Of a DNA stretch of 64,000 nucleotides, positions 35,517 through 46,657 are shown piece after piece. The notes beneath the pieces were generated by a model, which saw only the letters and a list, made by a program, of their open reading frames with translations, made no database searches and was not told the origin of the DNA. The DNA comes from Trichaptum fuscoviolaceum (Eukaryota > Basidiomycota > Agaricomycetes > Hymenochaetales > Trichaptaceae): NCBI GenBank assembly GCA_910574455.1, contig CAJSYZ010000005.1:5456001-5520000 (forward strand), read 5' to 3'. The stretch's first letter is position 1. Each line of letters starts with the position of its first letter. The position numbers and the translations under genes are program-made.

Positions 35517-38500
35517 ATGTCTCTTGTTGTCCCTCACGCTAACATGCCAGTGCTACCTGTTAACACTGGCATCCCGGGCCAGCAAGCCACTGGCACTCAG
35601 CCTCAGCCTCCCAAGCCAATCAAAATCACAATGCTGCTGGATCCAGAGAAAGCCAGACTAGCTGGTATGTAGTACATGTCTCAAAAACTAGTATTAGTAG
35701 TAATTTCAATTCTTTCACAAAAAGTCCAAACAGGAATAGTTTCTTCCGGCAAAAATGGAGCCCATCCGTGGCCCGGGCTTATAAAGACGCGGTCAGACGT
35801 GGTGAAATGGATTGAATTTCTCATGCAGATGGTACAGCGAGATGACAGTGGCAAATCAGCAATCAAGTAAGTGTCATTCATGTTGCCAGCCTTCAAAGTA
35901 TGTGACCAGGACATTCTCTTGACAGCCTGCCAGTGAATGGGCCCGGCGTCTCCATGTCCGACTCGGAGTCTCTTGCAAGTGCAGGGCCCGGGTTGAGGTC
36001 ACAATCGGAGTTTGAGGTCGGACTAGGAGTTGGCAGTGGCAATTTGACGTCTGCCACTGAGGCGGAACCAGACACATCCAATTTGGAATTGTGAGTAGTG
36101 TTGCCAGCCTGAGCTTAATTGCATCTTGATGACATTCCATTCTACTGTCAGCGAGGCCGCCAGTGCCGGTGCCACTGGCAGTGGGGTGGCAAAACCTGGG
36201 TCGGACGTGGACTCCAAGCCGTCAAACAGTGTCGAAGACTTGAAAACGAACCTGTGAGTGACATTGCCAGTCTGTGTAGATTGCTTCTTATCTCTTTCCT
36301 ATACCCAACTAGCGACTTGTCAGTCACCATGCTCAATGGGATAGGGGGCGACTTGGACAAAGCGGGCAAGGAATGGACGGACATTGGAGGAAAGCTGGTC
36401 GAGACTGCCAAAGTTCTCAACCAGGTGATAACAAAACTCAAGGATGGAGCGGCAGCTCGGGCGGCGAATCCTGATGAAAAACAGAAAGTGGATGAACGGC
36501 TGGATCGGGCGATGCGGAATGTTGGATCTCAAGATCTTGAGAAAAAAAGGGAAGATCTGAAAGCCACGAAAAAAAAGGCGGCCAAATCGGAGAACACGGA
36601 TTACTCGGAGACAATAAAGACCTTGCAGGAGAAAGTCGATTCTCTCTCCAACGAGATACAACATATAAAGGACCAGGCAACCCTGAATTACCCGATGCTT
36701 GCGAGGGCTGCAGCTGAGGAGGGCATCCATGCGCTACACTCCGTCATGGCAGCTAATGTTAGCAAAAGGCTTGACAGTCAATTTGATATGATTCGAAGCA
36801 CCACCGACAAGGTGCTTCAAATGAACGAAAAGCTGGCTCGTTTGGAGACATTGGATGCTGAACGGAAGGCGGACCAGACATTGGATGCTGAACGGAAGGC
36901 GGACCGCTCCAAAGACGACCTTTTGACGCGGACTATAGCATCGTTCGCTGTCATGATACGCGAGCTTCAAATCATTGCCGTAGCAGCTGAATCGGTAAGT
37001 CATCTTGAAAGCTATTGCAAAACAAATTAAACTCATGAGTTCTCACATAGAGCGAAGCGGCAGCTTGTAGTATTAAACTACGACACGTCTTCGAGGACGC
37101 CAGGAACATTCTTTATATGGCTTTTGCCATTGTTTTCCCAAACAAATTCAAGATCGAATCGGTTGCCCCTTTTGACATTACTGGTGATGGCGGTGTCAAG
37201 ACAGCGGGGCTCATCAGAGGTGTAAACGAGCTTTACGCTGAGTTCACTGCCCAACCAACCATGCGCCGGGACGGAAAGGTTCCCATTGCAAGGCATCTGT
37301 TTGATGACCTGCTCACCGCTTTACCTCAAAGCCTCATATCCTCAGAGGAAGCACGCTACGAAGAGTGGTTAGCAGGGATTGAAGACAAGTTAGCAGACTT
37401 CCGCGAGGAGGATACGACATACAAGGACGCGGTTAAGGCGAAAAAGAAAGCAGAGGAGACGACAAAGGACCCAAAGTGTAGTGAGGAAAAGAGGGGCCGG
37501 GCCGTGAAGACGCTGAGGGAAACCGAAAAGAAGCTGCAGAGCTTGGTAGAGGGCGCGAGAGCAGAGCTTAAATCCAAATACCCCTTCACAAACTCCTGGC
37601 AGCCGTCGCCTGACGCAAAATCCATCGAAAAGTTCCGTTTCTTTCTTGTGCGCTTCTATCTTATCTTCGAATTCCATCGAAGGTTGTATGTCATCCTCAA
37701 TCGCAAGCTGAAGAAGTTGGATTCACAACAGCCAGCCACCACACTCGACGAGCAGGAGTCCACATGGGATGCCAGCATAGATGACTTTACGTGCAAACCG
37801 TTCCCAAATCTTGATCCATCAGAAGAGGGTGTCCTCGATCTGAAGGACCTGCCTAAGTTCTATTTCGAGGAATTCTTTGCAAAGATGGCCGAAGAGGGCG
37901 ACATCGAATACTATGGCTCTGAGGACATACCCCATGCGTCGGCCAAAGGTTTTCCTCCAAAAGCTCTCCCAGCTGATATACAGCGCAGTTTTGAGGAAGT
38001 CTCAGCTTCTTTCGACCAATTATCCTTGAACACACTAGCGGAAGTTGTCAAGCAGGCGAATCTCACGGAAGTCCCGGTGCCAGTGCGAAAGTGGCCGGAA
38101 AATGACGAAGACCGAAAAAAATTATCGAAGATCCTGCATCTGGAGAAGCGGCGAAATACGCACAGGGAGAAAGCTGTTATCCTTTCCAACGCGATGCAGA
38201 TGATTACGTCTTCTGAACATGTCGTTTTTGAGGTGATGAACGAGACTCCACTCAGGCAACATTTGAATAAACTTATCCACGACCGACATTATTATGGTGA
38301 CGATGAATCTCTCTTCAAATTCATAGAAAATGCACCATCCGTACTGCACCTGACAGCGGGGGAACCACTCTTTACCTATGAACAGCAGGACGTGCTTAAA
38401 AGGATATGCAAGATAGTGGGGAACCATGGCCCTTATGGTCGGGCACCTCAGTCTTATTTGGCTCTGCGCATGGACTGGGCAAAGGAAGTGCGTGAGCAAA

Positions 38501-38628
38501 CACGGAAGCCTCCTAGTTCCAAGGAAGGATTTGTGAATCCTTCCAATCCTCATTACAAAGAGCCATTTGAGTTTCGGATTACCGGCGAAGGCGTATCTCG
38601 ACTCAAATCTTTGACGCCCTTGTCCTAG
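35517..38628 (+). CDS. Gene E copy 1: unrecognised 935-aa coiled-coil protein
   Basis: Exons 35517-35664, 35734-35866, 35926-36090, 36152-36253, 36313-36994 and 37051-38628 (936 codons). N-terminal part: low-complexity Pro/Gly/Ser segments, with one conserved-looking patch (GAHPWPGLIKTRSDVVKWIEF). Middle: long charged helices (residues about 185-400), including a perfect 11-residue direct repeat (TLDAERKADxx twice, near 36850). C-terminal part: a likely folded, helical region (MAFAIVFPNKFKIESVAPFD, KFRFFLVRFYLIFEFHRRLY, EYYGSEDIPHASAKGFPPKA, EKAVILSNAMQMITSSEHVV). No known family recognised. Head-to-head with gene D. Compared with copy 2 it has a 48-nt longer first exon and a dense block of substitutions at about 37434-37560. 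Confidence 0.75.
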
Positions 38629-40359
38629 TATACTACTACCCATAGTATATGGTCACGGTATAAACTTCGTCGAGTCTATCTGTCTTCCTGATAAACAATG
38701 ATGTTTCGACTTTGTCTTTCCGATAATAGTAAACAATGATGTGTCGTCTTTTTCTTGAATAAAACGCCTATGTCTTGCTTGATTGTGTGATGATATGACC
38801 TTCAACTTGAAGATATTTTGTAAATACTGATCACCACATCTCATACGATGCAGCGCATCCCCAGGCTGCCAGGAGTATCTACTAGCCTACTAGTACTCGT
38901 ACTAGTAGTACCCGAAGGCTTGTTTGTGTTGTGCTTCTACTTTAACATTCAAGTTTCGGGGACATACACCGTGTTAAAGTTCCTCTGGCTCAAGTTGCCT
39001 TCAACATCACTACTTCATCCCTTCAATGTTCCGGGGAGCAAGATGAAGAGGACATGGACGGCAAATTCTTCTGCCAGTGATGTCTGAGTCGGAGTCACTC
39101 AGGCTCACTGCCACTCAGGCTGCCAGTGCCAGTGGCACGCCGGTCACTGGCACGGTGACTTCAAGTTCAACTTGAAGTTGTGGCACTCACTACTAAGGCT
39201 GGCAGGCTGGCACTCAGTTGTCGACTTCAACTTCAAGTTGTTGCTACCACAGGCATAGTACTTGGTGGACATTGAAGATGCTCAACACTGGCCGTAGTCA
39301 CCATGCCATACAACCAGGCTCGTTAACAGAGAACTTCCTCAGGTTGTCTTACGTCCTGGTGTATTTTCTGTTTAACACTACGTTCTGCTCTCCAGGATTA
39401 CATCTTGGCCCGCACCCTCCACTATTGATCGCATCCTACGCAATTATCGGAAAAAGGAACAGCCGCTGCCGTAGGATGTACAGTTGAGTTGACACGGGAT
39501 CATCTTACACACTGGCACTGGCAGCCTAGGGCAGGAACCACCTTACAGACACACTTTAACCAATCATCCAAGATGAGTAAGCTCTATAATATCGTTGATG
39601 GCCTCAAGTGACTTTTCAGTAGCGAACTGACGTAGTCATGGCCTCCTCCTCAACTACCACTGTATCCCAACGCCCAAGTCACCGCAGATTCTCTTCTTCA
39701 CTTTTCTACCAATTTTCAACATCGAATTCCTCCTGCACGTCCCGATTCTCTCCCAACACCATGCGGGACCTTGTACAACTCTGATAGACCTCTTTCTTCC
39801 GCCGCGCATCTGCCGACTCGCGCTTTGCCTGTCTCGGCACGCTCAAATTGTTCTATCGGTTTCAACGCCTCGCGCAGCTCGCGTAAAACGTCTGCGCCTT
39901 ACTTTGTTAGCTCCCTGTGGGTCGACGCGTTTCTACTCGTGCGCCGCTCTAGGCTCGTATGGAAACCAAGGGGGTAGGAGTTCGACCGCTTTTGCAGAGG
40001 AACGAAACCACTGCCGTCTACGCAATTTACTGCGCCCACAGCAGGCGCCCCAATTCTTGACCCAGGATTCTCTCGCAGATTTATGCCGACGCGTATCCCC
40101 CCACCGACTAAAGCAATGGCGAGCACACATGCGCACGCGTCCACCTCCACAGTTGACAACACAAACTTCTTCAGCGATTTGTGATGGTAGAGTGGTTACA
40201 TCCGTAACCATATATCATGAGTGAACCTTCTCCGAGGGACAGGGCTATGCCAGAGAGCTCATCGTCAGTGGTGGCTGATGACCAGCTCAGAGAGCAGGAC
40301 ATTAAAACTGGTTGCTGCACTTGCATCCGAGGTCCGCTCCTCTCAGGTTTTGAATTGCG
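38629..40359. other. Non-coding or relic DNA, copy 1
   Basis: After gene E. Palindrome-rich from about 38870 to 39260 (AGT/ACT runs, GCCAGTGCCAGTGGC, TTCAAGTTCAACTTGAAG). Then a Ser/Thr-rich open stretch from about 39638 (MASSSTTTVSQRPSHRRF...) that stops quickly. No intact gene; possibly the decayed N-terminal part of the WD40 relic that follows. Confidence 0.4.
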
Positions 40360-40860
40360 AGACGCATCACCGACGTTTCGGATGTGCAAAGAGGCAAGTT
40401 ACTGAACCGGCCCTCACAGGCACGAGGAGAGGATGTATGCGTGCAGTAATCAGTGAGCGAAAGCTACTACTGTACTTCTCGAGTAAGTTGTTCTTTTAAT
40501 TTTTGAATCATAATACTCACGGGCTTCTTCAGCTTTGGAGCATCGGCACGGGGAATGTCTATACGTTCTCCGAGAACATCTGCATAAGATTTACGCCGAA
40601 AATTATATTGTCTTCTTTTCTTGGGGTGGGGGTAGGGGGATTGGACACATCCGTTCGCGTATGGAATCTGCAAATGGGTATGATTTTCTTCACATTCCTG
40701 TATCCCCGACTCATCAGTGACAACTTTCCAGTATGACTCCGACTTTCTTGTCACCGGAAGGAACGATGGCCGCGTCAGCTTCTTCTCGTTCCATCGTTCC
40801 TCTTTTCCTCGACCATCTCAAGCTCAACAATAAGCGGCCACAGGACTCGCGCTGAGCAGT
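40360..40860 (+). pseudogene. WD40-repeat gene relic, copy 1
   Basis: WD40-type motifs are scattered over different frames: an ERMYACSN piece at about 40430, TGECLYVLREHLHKIYA-like at about 40540-40590, GGLDTSVRVWNLQMG at about 40630-40680, and DSDFLVTGRNDGRVSFFSF at about 40735-40795. Together they trace two or three consecutive blades of a Cdc4/Tup1-like propeller, interrupted by stops and frame changes. Dead in both copies. Confidence 0.6.
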
Positions 40861-41793
40861 CAGTCGGGACGAGTCTCTATCCCTACCGTCTACTCTCACT
40901 TCAGGGATCCCTGCTCAATCGACATCTAATCCTAAGTTCGCCTGGCCTGAGCGGCGTAAAGAGCCCAAAAACATGGGAAGGATGCTGGAGAGGGAAGGTT
41001 GCGAAGTTGCGCGGTCGGATTCGTATATACGGGGCTATGTATCACCGGGCAGTTTGATGCATCCCAATATTCCGCTTGCATGCACAAAGGTCGACAAAGC
41101 GACTCACAACTCAATTTGCAAATGCCGCAAAGGGAAAAATATAACTGCATTTTCGACATCATCCAAGTTGTTGTCAACTTGTCGTGTTCCCATTCCTTGC
41201 CAAACACCTCTGCCCCGCCACCATTGCCGCCTAAACGGAGAACACTCGGTTTCAATGTGCAGTATGAGTCCATCATCGGCCGACAGCGCAATTCCCTCAG
41301 CTCCGAGGACGAGAAACGCGCCTTCATGCAAATTACTCCTTCCGAAGCGGGTTGGGATGCATTCAAGTTGGCCCATTTCCCATTTTGGCACGGTTCTAGT
41401 TCAAGTTTCGGGTTGTGTACAGGGATGACTGTTGTATGGTGAGTTACTCATGGCTTTCTTCGAAATCCTTCTAGAGCTGATGGAGCAGCTTCTTGTGCAG
41501 TGGGTTGTATCCTCCCGACTTCTTCGGAGTTAACATGACTCATTTTCTTGTTCGTTTGTGCTTAAAATGAAAAGAAGCCTTATAATCAAGTCATCCGGAA
41601 GAAATCATTTGTCATCTCCTACTATCAGTTCAACTTGCGGTTTATCCGAGTCATAGTACAAAGCACTAATAGCTCCCTCTCTCTTTCTAGAAGAATGGGA
41701 AATCAGAAAACTGACTTCAACTACTTTGTATAAGTGTGAAGTGGGAGCGGGTATTGTCCCCAAGATCATCATCAAGCCATTCCACCGTGAATC
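40861..41793 (+). other. Relic or unassigned stretch, copy 1
   Basis: A few coding-looking segments (for example PPLPPKRRTLGFNVQYESIIG at about 41210-41275, continuing to about 41440) lack a start, a splice path and family resemblance. They could be a decayed gene between the WD40 relic and the exonuclease gene. Confidence 0.3.
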
Positions 41794-42835
41794 ATGTTCT
41801 CAAATCTTCGTACTATCCTTCTCATCCTCCTCTCCCTTGATTACGCACGCCTGCACCTCCGCACCGTCCTCCGCTTTCAGCTCGTTCAACGGTGGACAGC
41901 AAGGGCTCAAACGAAGGTACTTGTTTCATTCATATCAAGATCTGTACACTGACTTGTTGCTAGATACACAAGAAACTGCAAACGTTTCTTGATCTTCTCG
42001 GGGTACCACCAACACCTCTCTCCGAATTACATCAATATAGGCTCCATAATATAGTTCCGATACAGTGTCGCACGGGCTTGGATGTGGACAATGCAGTGAC
42101 TGCAATATATGCATCATTGCCACAGGTACCAGCTAGTAGATTTGTCTCGATCGACATCGAGTGGGCAAGTGGCGGAGAAGGGCCCAATCATCGCGTGGAC
42201 CTCATCCAACTCGCAGTTCAACACCACATTTATCTAGTCAGGACGCATACTCTTACTGACCTTCCCCCTACGTTGGCGCAACTCCTTGGGGATGGTACAG
42301 TCATGAAAATTTCCGCAGGAATCAACGGTATGAATAACTTATCTTTTCTCCTGCGAGGTGGCCTAACAGAAGAAATGGCAGGTGACGCAGTGCGTATAAA
42401 GCGCAAGTTTCGCACCTCTGTGCGCTCCTGTGTCGATCTGACAGATTGGGCACGCGTTGTCTACCCGGAAGTCTGGCCCAAAAACCCGACCTGGTCCCAA
42501 CTGCTCTTAAACCCTCGTCTCTGGTTCCAGCATCCGACTCCGACTGTCAAGCTCGAAAAAATAGTGGGAGAAGTATTGAGGCTGAACGTCAAGAAGAGTA
42601 GTGAGGTCACAATGAGTGACTGGGCAGCTGACGAGCTATCAGCGGCACAAAAAGAGTGTAAGTTATCATTCTGTTGTTCAAGATCAACCATCTTCAAGTT
42701 CTCACTTGCATGATCTGCTGTACTGGAATACTAGATGCAGCTATTGACGTTCACAGCACGTTTGCTGTAGCTTTGGCCCTGAGCCAAAGCCACTCACCCT
42801 TACCGGATAAGTACATCAAGAACTTCGAGGCTTGA
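41794..42835 (+). CDS. RNase D/WRN-like 3'-5' exonuclease-domain protein, copy 1, 305 aa
   Basis: Exons 41794-41916, 41964-42657 and 42735-42835 (918 nt). DEDDy-type landmarks: motif I D-x-E in FVSIDIEW, followed by HRVDLIQLAV, and motif III Y-x3-D in YAAIDVHSTFAV, formed exactly across the last intron and preceded by WAADELSAAQKE. Between them, the position normally holding the motif II aspartate (G-x-x-G-D) reads GINGMNNL, so that acidic ligand appears lost. The N-terminal 40 residues begin with a hydrophobic stretch (MFSNLRTILLILLSLDYARL) that could be a membrane anchor or signal. Intact in both copies. Probably a catalytically weakened or dead member; agaricomycetes have many such genes. 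Confidence 0.75.
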
Positions 42836-44283
42836 TCTAGTAGGCTGAGGCCCACCAGTAGCAGGTTTGACCAAATGTGCTTGAGTTATCGAGTAAATTG
42901 TTGTGCGCATGCTCTTGTCTTTCAAAGTTGCCAGGAGATTCATGATTAAGATTTATTATTGAATTGCCTTTTTTTCCCGAATGATCACCGTAGTCTGAGG
43001 TATCAAAGTGGTTTGGAAGATGTCGCCAATGGTGTCTGTCTGCTGTTCGGATTGCTTGCCATGATGATGCTTCCAGTGGAGCTTTAAATCTAAAATTGGA
43101 ACTTGAAGAGTTCAAGTTCAAGTTGCCACCGTGACTCGGACTGCACTTGCACTTGAACTTGAACTTGAACTTTTTACCACTGCGTCCCCTCAACGACACA
43201 GTGTACGTTCTCCAGTCTTGTTATGAGCACTTCTCCGCCATCCCCCACCCATTCCATAAGACCACTTATTGGCCTGAACAAGTTATGTTTTATCCTACCC
43301 TCAAGCTTGTATTGAACTCGCCTAGACTTCAACATTTCCGAATGAACCAAAAAAACGATAGTGTACGTCTGAGAACGTGCTTCTTGCTTGATCTTATCAC
43401 TCACATTTGTCTTTAGTACCTGGAGAGGAGAAGGTGGGCGGCCTTGTTATAGTGAGAGGAGCTCCGACGTGCACGCTGAAGCGAGCATCTTCTACCTTTC
43501 GAACGACACCCGCTGAGGATAGGCCGATACATGTTGCATCACCAACTGTTGTGATCTTCATCAAAAATTAGTAACAATCCTTCGTCTTCAACTAGAGTCG
43601 ACACCGCCTTATAGGAAAGGAAGGGCAAGGGCCGTCCGCTGACGATTGAAGAGGTGGCAGAGGACGCTATTGATGAGGGGGCAGATGAACTACACGACCG
43701 ATCCCGCGCCAGCCTTGCGCATGTGTCCTTGGATGCCCCTCGCTTCACATATCAGTTTCCTGCGCCGAAACCGCCATTGCAACGTAGTAAATCTCGCGTC
43801 CGTCAATTGCAGGCTGACGGCCCCGGCCCCGGCCTCGGAACACCACCTCATACCGTCTTGCGAGACACCTTCATACCTCTAGTTGAATGTGATACACCTC
43901 CGATAGTGAAAAACGCGATGACGCGAGGCGAACATCTTTCCATGAAACAGCTGCCAGCATCTCCCGGCCAATCTCTAGCAAGTCGCCGGAAGGTAGCGTG
44001 AACCTAGGCGCTACATCTAGTTCACAAGCATCGGACTACGGTGGCGAACATCTATGAGGGCATGCGAGGGAAGAGAATAAGCGCAACCTTTGAAGCCTCT
44101 GGAACTATAAGTACGGACTTCTCTTCTTGCTATTATATTACTAGGCTTATACTGGTTTATTCATCAGCGAAACCACATGCGTCTATTTCGGATACTTTGC
44201 TCTTCAAACATATCATATCAACACAGATCTAACCGAAGCTAAATGTGTTAGACAATTATTGATCTGGACAACTTCGCGGGGCG
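42836..44283 (+). other. Relic region, copy 1
   Basis: Includes a micro-palindrome patch (43080-43170, alternating TTCAAG/CTTGAA). An open frame from about 43654 to 44001 (EEVAEDAIDEGADELHD..., Pro/Ser/Arg-rich) and a short frame near 43417-43572 could be parts of a disordered protein, but no start or family was recognised. The rest is AT-rich and featureless. Confidence 0.35.
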
Positions 44284-44618
44284 ATGGAGCTCGAGACTGT
44301 GACTACTAGTACAGCAAATGGGCGGTCAACCTATGCTGCGCTTTTGTCTTGGAGAGAATTGTCTCACTTTTCTTTGACGCAGGTGAACTTTCAAGTGCGT
44401 ACCATTGTTGTCGCGACTACGACCGTCGCTCGTGGCGACTTGACGCAGGAGATCGTGGGCGTGTCTGTTGTCAGGGTGATATTCTGGACTTGGCCATCAA
44501 TGGCATGGTTGACCAGTTGGCTCTCTTCACTGCGGGGGTGACCAAAGTCGCGCGGGAAGTCAGAACGAAAAAACTCGGTGTTCAAGCTGAAATCGAGAAT
44601 GTTCATGTCACAGCAAAA
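44284..44618 (+). pseudogene. Group III histidine kinase HAMP-repeat fragment
   Basis: Two frames together read one HAMP unit of a Nik1-type hybrid kinase: VRTIVVATTTVARGDLTQEI and VGVSV in one frame (about 44395-44470), then DILDLAINGMVDQLALF, GVTKVAREV and KLGVQAEIENV in another (about 44480-44605). The frame change lies near 44475. No kinase or receiver domains are present. The fragment stops where copy 2 of the tandem unit begins. Confidence 0.75.
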
Positions 44619-44639
44619 AATGAATGCTTTAAAACTCAC

Positions 44640-46180
44640 ATTATCAGTGTCGGAGTCAACAAGATGTGCCGTCTGTCGCTCGCTCGCAAAGCTATTCTTT
44701 ACACCTTGAAAACTCGTGAGGGTTACTGTCTCTCCTTCATCCTCCCAAGGACTAAAGTTTGCATCCTCTTGCACCGAGGCGGGGAGCCTAAATTTTCCTT
44801 GTGTCAGCCAGGCTCACAACTTGAAACAAAGATAAGGATGTGAGCATTATAAGTGAAGAAGCTGCAACGTTCGGGTTCATGATGATCTTGAAGAAGTGTG
44901 GCACGGCGGTGACCCGCCGGGCCGCCACGGTCGCTGCCACTGGCAGTGTCACTGGCGCACGCGTGGCACGCTCAAACTGCCACTGGCAGTGGCGGGCGCA
45001 TTCAAGCTATCAGTACTAGTACTACTAGTAGTAGTAGTAAGTAGTACTACAATGATAAGCTTCAAGTAGCTGAGTTTAAATCAAGCTTCACACTTACTAT
45101 CAACTTGAATTTGTTTGAATTTGAAACTCATCTTTCGTACTATGATGCGAACGGTTGAGTAGTACGACTTCAAACTCACAAGTCAATATCTTCTACTATC
45201 TTCTTGCGATCTCAGGATTTCTGCCCTCTCCGCCGAAGAAAGTGGATCCATCTGTGTTGCGAAGTGCCCTGACAGGTCGCTTTGTCTTATCGTTCCGTTT
45301 CGACGTATTGGGCGAGTCTATCATGTCTGTATCCTCACCAGAAAGACTGCTGTCCTGTCCTGCAAGCGTACTATGATAGCCAGTGCCTCCTATGATACGA
45401 CTTGAAGCCTTTGCGCCCTGCACACAAGTACGGAAAGGAAGTGCACCTCTGGTGTCCTTTTTCCTCGCCTTTTTTGCGCGCTCTCTATCTGGTCCATCGG
45501 AATTGGCTGCATCATAACGTGAGTCAATATGTTCATCTTTCAAAACCTAAAGTCGTAAAGGTAATGCAACTTACGAACATAAAAGTTTGCATTGCCTTCA
45601 GCTTCACAAAAGCTGTCTTTTTCCTCGTTCGTTGAACCTGCAATGCCAATATCTGGTAACTCGACTGTCGCTGTCTTGAAGATAAGGACTCACTAGCTTC
45701 AGGAGTGTCTTTCGGTTTTTTAGCCCTCGTTTGTCAGTGCCAGCCAGCTTAGGTGCAGTTGAGCCCATCTGGGTGCGAATGTCAAGAGCCTTCGACAAAT
45801 TCTTCTCAAGCTCCATCGTCTCCAGTATTGCTGTTTCCTGTTGCTCTGCTGCAGCTCTCTTTTTGCGTACCTTCTCAGATGCCTCTTGTTCTTTTGCTGC
45901 CCGTTTCTGTTCCGCATCAAGTTTTCTCTTCTCTCTCGCATCCGCGGCTTGTTGAGCCGCAGCTTCGCGCAGAGCTGCCCGTTCTTCCTTCTGTTTTTTC
46001 CTTCTCCTCCTTTTCCCTCAATGCCTCACCACGCTTTGAGGCCTGCTCTTCTCTCCTTCTCTCCTTCTCTTCTTTCTCCCTCAATACCTCCTCTTTCGTT
46101 CGACGTGTTCTGAGTTTATTGACTATGGCTCCCGGGTGCTGATTGCTATTCTTAGCCCGCGTTTGTCTTCGAGTTGACAT
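44640..46180 (-). pseudogene. Gene AB copy 2: 5' exons only, frameshifted
   Basis: Starts at 46180 like its copy 1 counterpart and includes the equivalents of exons 1-4, the fourth at about 44787-44640 ending at the same GTGAGT donor. The rest of the gene is missing because the duplication border lies in the next intron. There are also three one-base differences: an extra C in a pyrimidine run near 46001, one T fewer near 45715 and one C fewer near 45203. Each disrupts the frame. Cannot encode the full protein. Confidence 0.8.
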
Positions 46181-46657
46181 TCTTGTGCAGTGTTTCAAGT
46201 CGAGGCACGCTGACAGGTGCTATGAGTTTCGATGGTGAATCGAGTTGGCAAAGGTGCAAGTTGTAGTTGAAGTTGGAGATGAGGGCGCCTATTCAAGGAA
46301 AATTTACGCCCACTTGCACTTGCTGGCACTGGCAGTGCCAGTGATTGGCAGCCTTCAAGTTAGGCTGACTCGGAATGAGCCTGACTCAGACTCGGACTTG
46401 GACACTCGGATACTCAGGCTAGCTCTATTACTAGTACTATCACAGTGCTACTGGTACTAGTACTACTCACTGGCACTTGCAGGCTCACTGGCAGGCTGGC
46501 GGCGGTGCCACTGAGTCACTGACAGCCTGAGGCTGTGGCTACTCAGGCTACCGGTACTACTACTAGTAGTACTACTAACTTCAAGTTGTTACTACGCGGG
46601 CGTCACCGCTGAGCGTGCCATTCAACTTTAAATTCAGCGTTCAATTTACTGGAACTA
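46181..46657. promoter_or_regulatory. Divergent palindrome-rich spacer, copy 2
   Basis: Counterpart of the AB/transposase spacer of copy 1, with the same palindromic words. It faces the transposase copy 2 start on the right and the AB remnant on the left. Confidence 0.4.

Larger units (their letters stand above)
24866..44618 (+). repeat. Tandem direct duplication, unit copy 1 (about 19.75 kb)
   Basis: Every landmark in this interval recurs once, in the same order and orientation, about 19.71-19.76 kb to the right. The left limit lies inside an intron of gene AB (24888-24820). At the junction the sequence AATGAATGCTTTAA is shared by the left flank (24866) and the copy 1/copy 2 border (44619). 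The offset changes only through small indels. Confidence 0.95.

Noticed and set aside
31758..38628. Divergent D/E genes as a homeodomain (HD1/HD2) mating-type locus
   Set aside because: The head-to-head layout and the variable N-terminus of E fit superficially, but neither protein shows a homeodomain (no WFxNxR-like helix), and flanking MIP or beta-fg genes are absent.
40932..41442. Three overlapping frames of 140-150 codons on both strands
   Set aside because: They occur in both copies only because the DNA is duplicated. No start context, splice path or motif distinguishes one of them.
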